Shown: one piece after another, positions 1 through 8,776 of the stretch
Layout of the letters: every line of letters starts with the position of its first letter
How positions within the stretch are numbered: position 1 is the first letter of the stretch
Source: Novosphingobium sp. BW1
Lineage (GTDB): Bacteria; Pseudomonadota; Alphaproteobacteria; Sphingomonadales; Sphingomonadaceae
Length of the DNA: 64,000 bases
Reading direction: 5' to 3'
Assembly: GCF_008107685.1 (NCBI RefSeq)
Contig: NZ_VIRF01000065.1
Coordinates: 1 to 64,000, forward strand
The notes under the pieces: generated by a model
Seen by the model: only the letters and a program-made list of their open reading frames with translations
Database searches by the model: none
Told to the model about the DNA's origin: nothing
Program-made: the position numbers and the translations under genes

Positions 1-345
1 CGCCCGCACCGTCCAATGGGTGGCCTCATGGCTGGGTGGTTCCAGCGTCAGCGCAACGACCTTGTCGACCAAAGCCGCATCGAGAGGCGCGATCCCCGGA
101 GGTCGGGTCTTGTCGCGCAGCAGCCCATCCACGCCTTCGGCCATGTACCGTTCCTGCCAGCGCCACACGCACGGCTTGGATTTGCCAGTCGCCTCCATGA
201 TCGCCTGCGTTCCTAGCCCTTGAGCCGTCAGCAGAATGATCCGCGCCCGCCAAACATGCTTTTGAGGAGAACTACGCGCTGCGACAATCGCTTCGAGCCG
301 CTTGGTGTCCGGTCCTGTAACCTCAATCTGGATGCCCGTTCGCAT
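1..345 (-). CDS. IS630-family transposase, N-terminal part (cut by window edge)
   Basis: Reading leftward from ATG at 343-345, 115 codons stay open to the window edge. The protein starts MRTGIQIEVTGPD and has a helix-turn-helix stretch with ATGKSKPCVWRWQERY (about residues 55-70), then EGVDGLLRDKTRP, which is the N-terminal Tc1/mariner-like DNA-binding region of IS630 transposases. The catalytic DDE domain lies outside the window, so completeness cannot be judged. It marks the edge of an insertion sequence next to the mlaA region. The family call rests on recognisable N-terminal wording rather than on catalytic residues. Confidence 0.85.
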   Translation of the reverse strand, partial: MRTGIQIEVTGPDTKRLEAIVAARSSPQKHVWRARIILLTAQGLGTQAIMEATGKSKPCVWRWQERYMAEGVDGLLRDKTRPPGIAPLDAALVDKVVALTLEPPSHEATHWTVRA

Positions 346-775
346 GCGCCATCTTCGCATGTCCCCCCGTTCAAGGGAATCCCGAAAACGGAATCATCTG
401 TTCCGATCAATCCACTAGGTGTATTTCGTATCGGGAACTGGACTTATGGCATCAATCTGCAATCGGTGCTGCCCCTTAACTGTGTGTGCACTTGAAAAGA
501 TTGCGCGGGGCGAGCGGCAAGACGGGAGGCGCAAGTTACAAGGTTGCCGCGCGCACCTTACTGGGCCATTGGCCTGTGTTGCGTGAAATCGACAGACCGT
601 GCCGGGAACGTCGTCTCACTTGACCCGGGCAATTGACGAAAGGTGTCTTCACGCATAGCCGGGTAGGCACTTCCCCCATGTGTGCTACGCTTCTCCCTAC
701 CTGAAGCCGTAGCCTGATTATCCGGCCCATCGCTTTGCGAATGCGGGCATGTGCCGCCAGACAAGGACAATACCC
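346..775. other. Intergenic: IS630 outer end and mlaA upstream region
   Basis: This stretch of about 430 bases contains no convincing gene. It should include the outer end of the IS630 element, but the other end is outside the window, so the terminal inverted repeat cannot be located. The part nearest mlaA carries an AAGGAC ribosome-binding site at 763-768. Open frames on the minus strand here continue as antisense of mlaA and were rejected. Confidence 0.6.
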
Positions 776-1837
776 ATGAGCCTGACGGCCGCTGCCGCCG
801 CGTTGATGATCGGCTCCGCCATCCCCCAGGCGGTCGCGCAGGGTCCCGAGGACACCGCTGTCCCGGCCGCGCAGGAGGCTTCGCCGCAAGCCGGCCAGAC
901 ACCTCTCACCACGCCCGAGACGGTGGGAGTCGAAACTCCCGCAGATGATGTCGAAACGGCCGATCAGAGCCTGCAGGGGTCGGAAATCATCGTGACCCGC
1001 CGGCCCGGAGCGCCTCCGGGCGATCCGCTCGAGGCGATCAACGAAACCTCGTTCGAGGTCGTGCAGTCGGTCGACAAGGCGGTCGTCGAGCCGGTCGCCA
1101 AGGCCTACAACAAGGGCATCCCGCATCCGGTGCGCGAAGGCCTGCGCAATGTCTTCTCCAACCTCCAGGAGCCGGTGGTCTTCGCGGCCTACATGCTCCA
1201 GCTCAAGCCGGGCAAGGCGCTGGAGACGGCCGGGCGCTTCCTCATCAATTCGACGCTGGGCCTCGCAGGGATCATCGACGTGGCCAAGGGCAAGCCCTTC
1301 AACCTGCCTTACCGGCCCAATGGGGTTGCCAACGTGCTGGGCTACTATGGCGTGGGGCCGGGGCCCTACATGTACCTGCCGATCATCGGCCCGACGACAG
1401 TGCGCGACCTCATCGGCGATTCAATCGACCGGCTGGCCTCGCCCGCGATGCTGGGCAAGCCCTTCACCAAGCCCGAAGTGGCGATCCCGATGATCACGCT
1501 GGCGCAGCTGGGCGAACGCGCCGCCTTTGACGACGAGATCAACCGCATCCGCGACACCGACAACCCCTATGCGACCTACCGCGAGCTTTACCTGCGCCAG
1601 CGCGAGGCCGAGATCGAGGCGTTGCACGGGCGGATCACGCCCGATGTCGTGCCGGTCTACGGCCGCATGATGCCGACTGCCGGGAGCGAGCCCCAGGACA
1701 CCCCCGAACTGATCCAGACCCCCGAGGTGCCCGAGCCTGCCGCGCCCGCGGCCATTGCAGCGCCCGAGGAGCCGACGATCCGCTATGTCTCGGAGCCGGT
1801 CGTGCAGCCGCTGCCTGAAGGGGCCGGTGCAAGGTAA
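776..1837 (+). CDS. mlaA: MlaA (VacJ) family outer-membrane lipid-asymmetry protein
   Basis: MlaA removes mislocalised phospholipid from the outer leaflet of the outer membrane and hands it to the MlaC/MlaFEDB system. The 353-residue protein shows the family core: DPLEAINE, the FLINSTLGLAGIIDVA segment, YYGVGPGPYMYLPIIGPTTVRD and a proline-rich C-terminal tail. An earlier ATG at 749 is in frame, but the start at 776 has AAGGAC seven bases upstream and begins a clean signal peptide (MSLTAAAAALMIG...AVAQ). No lipobox cysteine follows the signal peptide, unlike the E. coli lipoprotein. A TonB-box-like SEIIVTRR precedes the core. It stands alone and appears to be a housekeeping gene beside the catabolic region. 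Confidence 0.88.
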   Translation: MSLTAAAAALMIGSAIPQAVAQGPEDTAVPAAQEASPQAGQTPLTTPETVGVETPADDVETADQSLQGSEIIVTRRPGAPPGDPLEAINETSFEVVQSVDKAVVEPVAKAYNKGIPHPVREGLRNVFSNLQEPVVFAAYMLQLKPGKALETAGRFLINSTLGLAGIIDVAKGKPFNLPYRPNGVANVLGYYGVGPGPYMYLPIIGPTTVRDLIGDSIDRLASPAMLGKPFTKPEVAIPMITLAQLGERAAFDDEINRIRDTDNPYATYRELYLRQREAEIEALHGRITPDVVPVYGRMMPTAGSEPQDTPELIQTPEVPEPAAPAAIAAPEEPTIRYVSEPVVQPLPEGAGAR

Positions 1838-2281
1838 AAGGCTATACCTAAGGGCGATGGCCCCTTGTATCCTCACTTCATCCCCTGGGCGTCCTCGGCG
1901 ACGGCCCATGTCGCCCAGCTAGAGCGTGGCGCGCAAACAGGTCATTCTCTGCATTATCAACTTTTCCGCGCTATTTAAGGAGGTAGCGTCGGAGCGGTGT
2001 GGCAGGCAGGGGGGATGACCGTTTCGGGCCACTTGTGTGATCGGCGCGCGCATCGATGTCCTGAATTGGACAAAATAACGTCGTGGGTCTGTCGTGGAGT
2101 TCGCTTCGCAATTTCGGGCTTATGGGCGGCATTGGCGACACGGCCGTGCCTGAATGCGGTTCGCGGCGCCTTCTCAGGATCAGGGGCCGCGCTGGTGGCG
2201 AAAAAGTTCCCACTCGGGCCGGAGAGTAATCTGCATTTTGTGTAGCGCAAACTGCGCGCAGGAGGTGCGGAGCTTTGCCCT
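1838..2281. other. Intergenic region between converging mlaA and LLM genes
   Basis: These 444 bases hold no gene I can support. Just after mlaA lies a short hairpin, AAGGG-CGATGGC-CCCTT (1850-1866). Further on there is an inverted repeat, TGTCC-TGAATT-GGACA (2057-2072), of unknown role. An open frame from ATG 2015 to 2245 has a G-rich run right before its start but no recognisable protein, and was not called. Confidence 0.5.
1850..1866. terminator. Short hairpin after mlaA
   Basis: AAGGG pairs with CCCTT around a seven-base loop, 12 bases after the mlaA stop. The loop CGATGGC resembles the hairpins of the dispersed repeat found at other converging gene ends in this window. There is no strong T-run, so termination is only likely. 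Confidence 0.4.
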
Positions 2282-3634
2282 CTAGAAGATCTCCGGCGCC
2301 ATGCGGCTGTGCGGATCGCGCGTGAAGCTGTTCTCCGGTACGGCCAGCCCCAGGTTCTCGCGCAAGCTCGATCCCTCGTAGGCCTGGCGGAAGTGTCCGC
2401 GCTCCTGGAGGATGGGCACGACCTCGTCGACGAAGTCGCTGAGCCCTGTGGGAAGGACCGGGGGGGATATGACGAAGCCGTCGGCCGCGCCCTCGCGCTC
2501 CCAGGCAATCAGGGTCTCGGCAATGTCACAGGCGGTGCCCACGACGCTGTGGCTGGTGCGTCCCCCGGCCACGCGGCGAGCCAGTTCACGCAAGGAGAGC
2601 GGCTCGCGCGCGGCGAGCTCGAGGACCCGGTCGCGGGTGGAGTTCTGCCCGGCAAGCGCGGCCTCGGGGAGTGGGGGAAGCGGGCCATCGGGATCGTGGC
2701 CGGACAGATCGATGTTGCCGAGCAGGGCCTCCAGCTTGGAGAGCGCCACCTGCGTCGGGATGAGCGTGTCGAGCTCGCGCTGGAGGTCCAGCGCTTCGGC
2801 GCGGCTGGCGCCCAGGATCGGGGTGATCGCGGGCATGACCTTGAGGCTTTCGGCGCTGCGTCCGAATTCGGCGAGCTGCGCGTGCATAGCGCAGCGGAAG
2901 GCCTTGGCAGTGGCGATGGTGGGGTGCGAGGTGAAGATCACCTCGGCATGCCCGGCGGCGAAGCGCTGTCCGGTCGCCGAGGCGCCGGCCTGGACCAGCA
3001 CGGGATGGCCCTGGGGGCTGCGCGGCACGGTCAGCGGGCCAGCCACGCGGAAGTGTTCGCCTGCGTGGTTCACCGCCGAAATGCGGGCCGGGTCGGTGCA
3101 ACGCCCGCTGTCCTTGTCGGCAAGGTAGGCGCCCTCCTCCCAGCTGTCCCATAACCGGCGGGCAACCGCGACGAATTCCTCGGCCCGCGCATAGCGTTCG
3201 GAATGGCCCATATGTGCTTCGCGGCCGTAGTTGTGCGCCTCGTTTTCCATGGTGGAGGTGACAATGTTCCAGCCTGCGCGCCCTTTGGACAAGTGGTCGA
3301 GCGAGGCGAAACGGCGCGCCAGGTCATAGGGCTGGCTATAGGTGGTCGAGGCCGTGCCGATGAGGCCGATCGTGTCCGTCGCCGCCGCGATGGTCGAGAG
3401 GACGGCAAGCGGATCGAGCTTGGGGCTTTCCGTGCCCGCGAAGATCTCCGCGCTCTTGACCGGGTGATAGCCCACGTAATCGGCAAGGAATACGCCATCG
3501 AACAGGCCGCGCTCGGCGGTCTGTCCCAGTTCACGGAAATAGTCGATGTCGCACAGTGCCCGCTCGGCCGCACGGGGATGGCGCCAGCCAGCGATATGTC
3601 CGCCGGTCTGCATCAGGAAGGCGAGCAGTTTCAT
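2282..3634 (-). CDS. NtaA/SnaA/DszA-type FMN-dependent monooxygenase (first copy)
   Basis: This is a luciferase-like flavin monooxygenase of the nitrilotriacetate/dibenzothiophene-sulfone monooxygenase group, which uses FMNH2 supplied by a separate reductase. The 450-residue protein begins MKLLAFLMQTGGHIAGWRHP. It has the family hallmarks FDGVFLADYVGYH, GLIGTASTTYSQPYDLARRF, SLDHLSKGRAGWNIVTS and a C-terminal DGFVISPP...LPTGLSDFVDEVVPILQERG. The frame is open further upstream, but the family always starts near this methionine. It is transcribed away from the M24 gene at 3865, and a conserved promoter-like element lies between them. The actual substrate is unknown, and no flavin reductase gene is visible in the window. 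Confidence 0.9.
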   Translation of the reverse strand: MKLLAFLMQTGGHIAGWRHPRAAERALCDIDYFRELGQTAERGLFDGVFLADYVGYHPVKSAEIFAGTESPKLDPLAVLSTIAAATDTIGLIGTASTTYSQPYDLARRFASLDHLSKGRAGWNIVTSTMENEAHNYGREAHMGHSERYARAEEFVAVARRLWDSWEEGAYLADKDSGRCTDPARISAVNHAGEHFRVAGPLTVPRSPQGHPVLVQAGASATGQRFAAGHAEVIFTSHPTIATAKAFRCAMHAQLAEFGRSAESLKVMPAITPILGASRAEALDLQRELDTLIPTQVALSKLEALLGNIDLSGHDPDGPLPPLPEAALAGQNSTRDRVLELAAREPLSLRELARRVAGGRTSHSVVGTACDIAETLIAWEREGAADGFVISPPVLPTGLSDFVDEVVPILQERGHFRQAYEGSSLRENLGLAVPENSFTRDPHSRMAPEIF

Positions 3635-3755
3635 CGTCGAGTATCCCAAAAATCGCGAAAGTGACCGAAAGTGAAAGGGCGCTGCGCGAAAGGGCCGGTC
3701 GAACCTGCGGCAGGGCCTGCGTCGGCATTCCAACAAGCACGGACACGCAAGCGAT

Positions 3756-3784
3756 GCCAATCAGGAATCCATGGAGGCGATAAG
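3756..3784 (-). promoter_or_regulatory. Conserved 29-base promoter element, copy 1
   Basis: Read on the minus strand, CTTATCGCC, five variable bases, then GGATTCCTGATTGGC. The same sequence (26 of 29 positions identical) recurs at 14817-14845, and both copies point toward a gene start about 90-120 bases downstream. Similarity also extends upstream (GAAATCA). It probably marks a shared operator or promoter for the monooxygenase at 3634 and perhaps the divergent M24 operon. Confidence 0.55.
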
Positions 3785-3864
3785 CGTATTTGATTTCGAT
3801 CAATGGCAGGGGCTTGGTACCCCTTGGCTCTCGATTTTCGTGCCTTGTGGAGCCCGACCTGCCG

Positions 3865-5037
3865 ATGTTGATAAACCGCCCCCGCGCCGACACGCTGATG
3901 GACTCTGACGGCATCGACGTGGTTGTGGCGTCCACGCCCATCAACACCTTCTATCTTTCAAGCTGGGCGACCGATGCCAGCTGGGGCTTTGGCGATCTGG
4001 CGCTGGCGATCCTGCCGCGCGACCATGCGCGCGACGCCGCGGTACTGACGGTGGAGGTCGACATGGGGCAGCCCCAGCAGGGGCAGGGCACCTGGATGGC
4101 AGTGCGCGGCTATGCGCGCAAGCCCGGTATTGGCGCGGGCGGCGTGCAAGGGGTGCTGAGCGCCGAAGGACTGCCCCAGAACCACCAGGAGGCGGTCGCG
4201 CAGTACTTGCGCGAGATGGGTCTCGACCGGGCGCGCGTTGCCTTCGAGGACCGGGGCCTTGGCCTCGACGTCCAGGCGCTGCTGGGCGGTACGATCGAGG
4301 TTTGCCCGGCGCGCGATCTCCTGCGGGACATGCGCATGGTCAAGACCCCGGCCGAGATGGCCCGCATGCGCGCGGCGGCTCGCAAGACCGAGCTGGCGCT
4401 GGAAGTCGCCGCGGAGGCGGTGGCCGCAGGGGCCTCGTGCGCGGAAGCGGAACGCGTCTTCTGGTCGGCTGCCGCGCTGGCCGGAGGGCGCCCGGTGTTT
4501 CTTCTCATCACCCCCTACCGCCCCGCCTTCGGGCGCTTGCCCAAGAACGCGCCGCTGTTGCCGGGCGACATGGTGACCTTCGATGCCACCGCCGAGTTCG
4601 ACCACTACACCAGCGACATCGGGCGCACAGCGGTGATCGGTGAACCCAATCCCGAACAGCTCAAGCGCTACAATGCGACCCGGCTGGGCTGGCGTGCGTC
4701 GCTGCCCCATTTTCGCCCCGGCGCGCTTTCGACCGACGTCGAGAAGGCGGTCGTCGAATGCATCAAGGACCATGGCAATTCCGACTTCAAGGCAGCGGGG
4801 CTCCATTCAGTGGGCCTGGAACACACCGACCACCCGCATCCGGGAGGGGGCATGCACGCCTTCGAACTGGTCGACAACATGGTGCTGAGCTGTGACCTGC
4901 CCTGGATCGGGCCGGGGATCGGCAAGTTCCATTTCGAGGACATCATCTACCTCGACGGCGAGCGGGTCGAGATCCTGAACGATGCCGACGGGCGCCTGCT
5001 GGCCTGCATCGACGGGCGGACCGTGCGTGTCGACTGA
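3865..5037 (+). CDS. M24-family peptidase-fold protein (creatinase/Xaa-Pro aminopeptidase-like)
   Basis: The 390-residue protein has the two-domain M24 layout: an N-terminal creatinase-type domain (to about residue 140) and a C-terminal pita-bread fold. Metal-ligand positions visible are D and D in FDATAEFDHYTSDIGRT, H in LHSVGLEHTDHPH and the final E in FHFEDIIYLDGE. The usual first glutamate (EPG motif) is replaced by aspartate in VLSCDLPWI. ATG at 3865 was chosen because it begins the typical start (MLINRPRADTLMDSDGIDVVV) and follows TGGAGC; the open frame reaches back to 3790. It heads a plus-strand operon with an MFS carrier, monooxygenase and hydrolase. It may act as a dipeptidase, amide hydrolase or C-N hydrolase; the substrate is unknown. 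Confidence 0.82.
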   Translation: MLINRPRADTLMDSDGIDVVVASTPINTFYLSSWATDASWGFGDLALAILPRDHARDAAVLTVEVDMGQPQQGQGTWMAVRGYARKPGIGAGGVQGVLSAEGLPQNHQEAVAQYLREMGLDRARVAFEDRGLGLDVQALLGGTIEVCPARDLLRDMRMVKTPAEMARMRAAARKTELALEVAAEAVAAGASCAEAERVFWSAAALAGGRPVFLLITPYRPAFGRLPKNAPLLPGDMVTFDATAEFDHYTSDIGRTAVIGEPNPEQLKRYNATRLGWRASLPHFRPGALSTDVEKAVVECIKDHGNSDFKAAGLHSVGLEHTDHPHPGGGMHAFELVDNMVLSCDLPWIGPGIGKFHFEDIIYLDGERVEILNDADGRLLACIDGRTVRVD

Positions 5038-6376
5038 GGCCTTCCCAACGGTGCCGGAAAGCGCCTATCCGCCGCTGCGGCGCAGCCTTTTTCCGATGCT
5101 GCTCCTGTTCCTGGCTGCCAACTTCTACAGTATCGACAAGGCGATCGTCGGCGTGCTGGCCGAGCCGATCAAGGCGGACCTGGGTATCGACGATATCCAG
5201 ATGGGTCTCCTCATGGGGCTGGCCTATTCGCTGCTGAGCGGGATCTGCGGCCTGTGGCTGGGCTCGCTGATCGACGCCAGGGTGCGCAAGAACGTGCTGG
5301 GCTGGGCGATAATCGTCTGGAGTGTCTCTACAGCGCTGGGCGGGCTTGCTCCCAACTTCGAGGCCTTCTTCGTCCTGCGCGCCCTCGTCGGCCTGGGCGA
5401 AGCGGCGGTCGCGCCCGCCGCGCTTTCTCTCATTGCCGATATGTTTCCCCCGGCCCGACGCGGTCGTGCGATCAGCGCCTACCTCATCGGCGCGACCATC
5501 GGCACGGCGTTGTCCTCGGTTATTCCTGGCTACATTGTCGCGGCGGATCTGCACGTGTCCGTGCCTGGGTTTGGGGAACTGGTCCCCTGGCGCACGGCTT
5601 TTCTCCTGTGCGGGTTGGTCGGCCCGGTGGTGGGCCTGCTCTTCTTCGCGGTGCATGAGCCGGCACGCCGGGGCCACGCCGTCGTTTCGGCCAAGCCTTC
5701 GCGCGCCGCTGAGAAACTGGCCTATCTGTGGCGCCAGCGCGCTGTCGTCGTACCCCTCTTTTCGGGGTTCTGCCTTTACTATGTCGCCTTCGTGGGCGTG
5801 AGCGCGTGGACCGCGCCGCTGCTCATGCGCACGTTTGCGCTCACCCTCCCTGAGATCGCGAACTTGCTGGGCCTGGGCATGCTCATCGCCGGACTGGGCG
5901 GCTATTTCCTGGGTGGGCTCATTGCGGATTCGCGTCTCGGCGCTGGCAAAGGCGGGCGCATCCTGGTCATGGCCGCGCTTCCTGTCCTTGCGCTGCCTGC
6001 GGGCGTTGCCGGACTGGCGTCGGGGCTTGTCCCGGCCATCGTGTGTCTCGCCGCCATCAGCCTTGCGACGCCCATGCTCAATGTCGCAATGAACGCCACC
6101 GTGCAGGAGATCGCGCCCAACGACATGCGCGGTTTTTCCTATGCACTGCTCAGTGTCGTTGCCGCGCTTCCGGCAGGCGCAGGCGGGCCGTTTCTGATCG
6201 CCTTCGTCTCGCAGAGCGTGCTGGGCGATGAGGCGCGCATTGCGGCCTCCTTTGCCATCGTCGTTCTGCCCGCGCTTGCGCTGGCGAGCCTGTGCTTCCT
6301 GCTTGCCTGGCGCGCCTACGCCCGGGCTGAACCCGACAGCGAACTGGCGCGCGTCATCCGCGCCAGCCACGCCTGA
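5027..6376 (+). CDS. MFS transporter (Spinster-like)
   Basis: A 449-residue inner-membrane carrier with about 12 hydrophobic segments. The start reads NFYSIDKAIVGVLAEPIKAD, then LGSLIDARVRKN (the loop 2-3 motif) and VGLGEAAVAPAALSLIADMF, all typical of Spinster-like MFS carriers common in sphingomonads. The start is taken as GTG at 5027, overlapping the end of the M24 gene by 11 bases; the first internal ATG would fall inside the first membrane segment. Its position between the M24 gene and a monooxygenase suggests uptake of their substrate or export of a product. Confidence 0.85.
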   Translation: MSTEAFPTVPESAYPPLRRSLFPMLLLFLAANFYSIDKAIVGVLAEPIKADLGIDDIQMGLLMGLAYSLLSGICGLWLGSLIDARVRKNVLGWAIIVWSVSTALGGLAPNFEAFFVLRALVGLGEAAVAPAALSLIADMFPPARRGRAISAYLIGATIGTALSSVIPGYIVAADLHVSVPGFGELVPWRTAFLLCGLVGPVVGLLFFAVHEPARRGHAVVSAKPSRAAEKLAYLWRQRAVVVPLFSGFCLYYVAFVGVSAWTAPLLMRTFALTLPEIANLLGLGMLIAGLGGYFLGGLIADSRLGAGKGGRILVMAALPVLALPAGVAGLASGLVPAIVCLAAISLATPMLNVAMNATVQEIAPNDMRGFSYALLSVVAALPAGAGGPFLIAFVSQSVLGDEARIAASFAIVVLPALALASLCFLLAWRAYARAEPDSELARVIRASHA

Positions 6377-6396
6377 CCGATCCGGAGAACCTGCTC

Positions 6397-7767
6397 ATGT
6401 CCGAAACACAGCGCCAGATGATCCTGGCGACCTTCATCCACAACAGCGGCGCGCATCCAGGCGGCTGGCGCTGGCCGGGCGCGCCTGCGGTCGACCAGCA
6501 CGACTTTGCACATTACGCGCACCTCGCCCAGACCGCCGAGCGCGGCAAGATGCACTGCTATTTTTCGGGCGACAGTGTCGGTTTTCCCTCGATCTCGGGT
6601 AAGGAGGCCTTTGCCGCGACGGACTATGCGGGCAAGCTGGAGCCGACCACGCTCTTGGGCGCGCTGGCGGTGGTGACGCAGAACATCGGCCTCATTGCGA
6701 CGGCCTCAACCACCTACAACGAGCCCTACAACATCGCACGCCGCTACGCCTCGCTCGATCACCTGTCGAAGGGGCGCGCGGGCTGGAACGTGGTGACCTC
6801 GGCCAGCGATGGCGAGGCGCGCAATTTTGGGCGCGATGCGAACATGGATCATGCCGGGCGCTATGCGCGCGCGGAGGAATTCGTCGATGTCGTGAAGAAC
6901 CTGTGGGACAGCTGGGAAGACGGCGCGCTGCTGCGCGACCGGGCAAATGCGCGCTACTTCGATCCCGACAAGGTCCACGAACTCGCGCACGAGGGCGAGT
7001 TCTTCAAGGTGGCCGGGCCTCTCAACGTCGCGCGTCCGCCGCAGGGGCACCCGATCATCGTCCAGGCAGGCGGATCGGAGGCGGGCCGTGCGCTCGCTGC
7101 GCGCACCGCCGATCTCATCTTCACCGCCGCCCGTTCGCTCGAGGTGGCGCGTGAATTCTACACCGACATGAAACGGCGGGCCGCCCTCTTCGGGCGCAAC
7201 CCCGATCACGTAAAGGTGATCCCGTCTGTCCAGTTCCTCGTACGCTCCACCGAAGAAGAGGCGCGCCGCGCAGAGGCCGAGCTGCTCGACCTCGTGCCCG
7301 AGGCGCTGGCGCTGCGCACGCTCTCGCTCCAGCTGGGCGTCGACCTTTCGCATCTCTCGCCTGATGATTGCCTGCCCGAGATCCCGGAGACAAACGGGGG
7401 CAAGTGGGTGCAGGAATCGATCATGCGTATGGCTCGCGAGGAGGACCTGCCGATCGGCGTGCTGGCACGCCGCGTGGTGGTCTCGCGCGCGAGCTTCTCG
7501 TTTGCGGGCACACCGGAGCAGGTGGCGGACCTGTGCGAGGACTGGTTCCACAAGAGGGGCGCGGACGGCTTTTCGCTTTCGCCCAACTACCTGCCGGGCG
7601 GGCTGGAAGACTTCGTTGACGAGGTCATTCCGATCCTGCAGCGCCGGGGGCTGTTCCGCACCGAGTACGAAGGCGGGACCTTGCGGGAGAACCTGGGGCT
7701 GCCGGTGCCGGAAAACGCCTTCGTGGCCGATCCTGCGCTGGGCCGAGAGCCACGCATGTGGGCCTGA
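6397..7767 (+). CDS. NtaA/SnaA/DszA-type FMN-dependent monooxygenase (second copy)
   Basis: A 456-residue paralogue of the protein at 2282-3634. Shared blocks include GLIATASTTYNEPYNIARRY, SLDHLSKGRAGWNVVTS, YARAEEFVDVVKNLWDSWED and the C-terminal GADGFSLSPNYLPGGLEDF and GTLRENLGLPVPENAF. GGAGAA lies seven bases before the ATG. It sits 20 bases after the MFS gene in the same operon. It uses reduced FMN from an unlinked reductase. Two monooxygenases of the same subfamily in one locus suggest either successive oxygenations of one molecule or two related substrates. Confidence 0.9.
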   Translation: MSETQRQMILATFIHNSGAHPGGWRWPGAPAVDQHDFAHYAHLAQTAERGKMHCYFSGDSVGFPSISGKEAFAATDYAGKLEPTTLLGALAVVTQNIGLIATASTTYNEPYNIARRYASLDHLSKGRAGWNVVTSASDGEARNFGRDANMDHAGRYARAEEFVDVVKNLWDSWEDGALLRDRANARYFDPDKVHELAHEGEFFKVAGPLNVARPPQGHPIIVQAGGSEAGRALAARTADLIFTAARSLEVAREFYTDMKRRAALFGRNPDHVKVIPSVQFLVRSTEEEARRAEAELLDLVPEALALRTLSLQLGVDLSHLSPDDCLPEIPETNGGKWVQESIMRMAREEDLPIGVLARRVVVSRASFSFAGTPEQVADLCEDWFHKRGADGFSLSPNYLPGGLEDFVDEVIPILQRRGLFRTEYEGGTLRENLGLPVPENAFVADPALGREPRMWA

Positions 7768-7809
7768 TGGCCCTTCGAAGGATGCATTTCAAAGGGGAGT
7801 GAAGCAGCC

Positions 7810-8766
7810 ATGATCAGCCGTCGAAACTTGGGCCGGGGCGCAGGCCTTCTGGCCGCCGTATCTGCGCTTGCCGGAACCCGCGCCGTGTCCGCCGCGACGG
7901 GCGCGGCCGCCGCGCGGGCAACACCAGACCTGCCGTTCCCGGGGGAGTGGACGCGCACGGGCACCTTGCGCCGCGCTGGCGGCGTCCTGCATTACGCGGT
8001 GTTGGGCGAGGCCGTGCCGGGTGTTCCGCCGGTGGTCCTGCTGCACAAGCTGGGCGGCTGGCTGTCGGACTGGCGCCATGTCGCCCCGCTGCTCGCCAAA
8101 GGCCGCCAGGTCATCGCCTTCGACCTTCCCGGCCATGGCGGCTCGCGCTGGGACGGCGCGCCGCCCTATATCCAGACGTTGGGTGAGACCGCCGCGCTTC
8201 TCGTGGGGGCGTTCGACGAGATGGGTTTCGACACGGTCGACCTCATCGGCACGTCGCTGGGTGGGTGCCTGGCCGTGCCGCTCGCCGCGTTCTGGCCCGA
8301 GCGGGTGCGCTCGCTCGCGCTGGTTTCCTGCGCGCTGGGCTCCAAGCGCTCGCTCGAGCAGATCCACGCCATTGTCGATGAAGGTCAGAAGGACCTCTTC
8401 GATGCCAACGGCGACCCGGTGCCCACGCCGCCCGAACTGCTGACGCAGATCTTCGGAATTGTGAACACAGGGTCGATCAACCGCGAAGGCATCCTCAGCC
8501 GCAAGGCCGCCGGGCACTGGATCCAGCCGAGCGAACGCGGCGTTGCGATCACCGACATCGAGGGCACCATACCGCGTATCCCGGTGCCCACGCTCATGGT
8601 CTACGGCGAATTCGACAAGGCCTACATCAAGTTCCGCGCCACGGCCGAGGCCGCGCTGCAGGATGGGCGGACCGAGGTGGTCGAGAAGGCCGGCGCGTTC
8701 GTCATGCAGGACAACCCGGAAGGAACCGCGCGGGTGCTGGAGGGCTTCCTGTCCACGTTCCGCTAG
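7810..8766 (+). CDS. Exported alpha/beta-hydrolase-fold protein lacking the catalytic histidine
   Basis: This 318-residue protein begins with SRRNLG followed by a hydrophobic alanine-rich stretch (about residues 9-35), a likely Tat-type export signal. The hydrolase fold is clear: LLHKLGGW, FDLPGHGGS, the nucleophile elbow GTSLGG (Ser149) and the acid strand VYGEFD (Asp269). At the position of the catalytic histidine, the usual GHF is GAF (Ala296), and no histidine occurs after Asp269. It may be a non-hydrolytic binding protein or use another base. It is last in the M24-MFS-monooxygenase operon and is followed by a hairpin-rich repeat that looks like the transcription end. Confidence 0.8.
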   Translation: MISRRNLGRGAGLLAAVSALAGTRAVSAATGAAAARATPDLPFPGEWTRTGTLRRAGGVLHYAVLGEAVPGVPPVVLLHKLGGWLSDWRHVAPLLAKGRQVIAFDLPGHGGSRWDGAPPYIQTLGETAALLVGAFDEMGFDTVDLIGTSLGGCLAVPLAAFWPERVRSLALVSCALGSKRSLEQIHAIVDEGQKDLFDANGDPVPTPPELLTQIFGIVNTGSINREGILSRKAAGHWIQPSERGVAITDIEGTIPRIPVPTLMVYGEFDKAYIKFRATAEAALQDGRTEVVEKAGAFVMQDNPEGTARVLEGFLSTFR

Positions 8767-8776
8767 GAAGGATTTT

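Noticed and set aside
480-494. Possible terminal repeat of the IS630 element
   Set aside because: The other end of the element is outside the window, so no inverted repeat or target duplication can be shown.
536-1126. Open frame of 196 codons on the minus strand over mlaA
   Set aside because: Antisense of mlaA; arginine/glycine-rich composition typical of a shadow frame.
2015-2245. Possible small protein after mlaA
   Set aside because: No recognisable family, no well-spaced ribosome-binding site, and it lies in a converging intergenic region.
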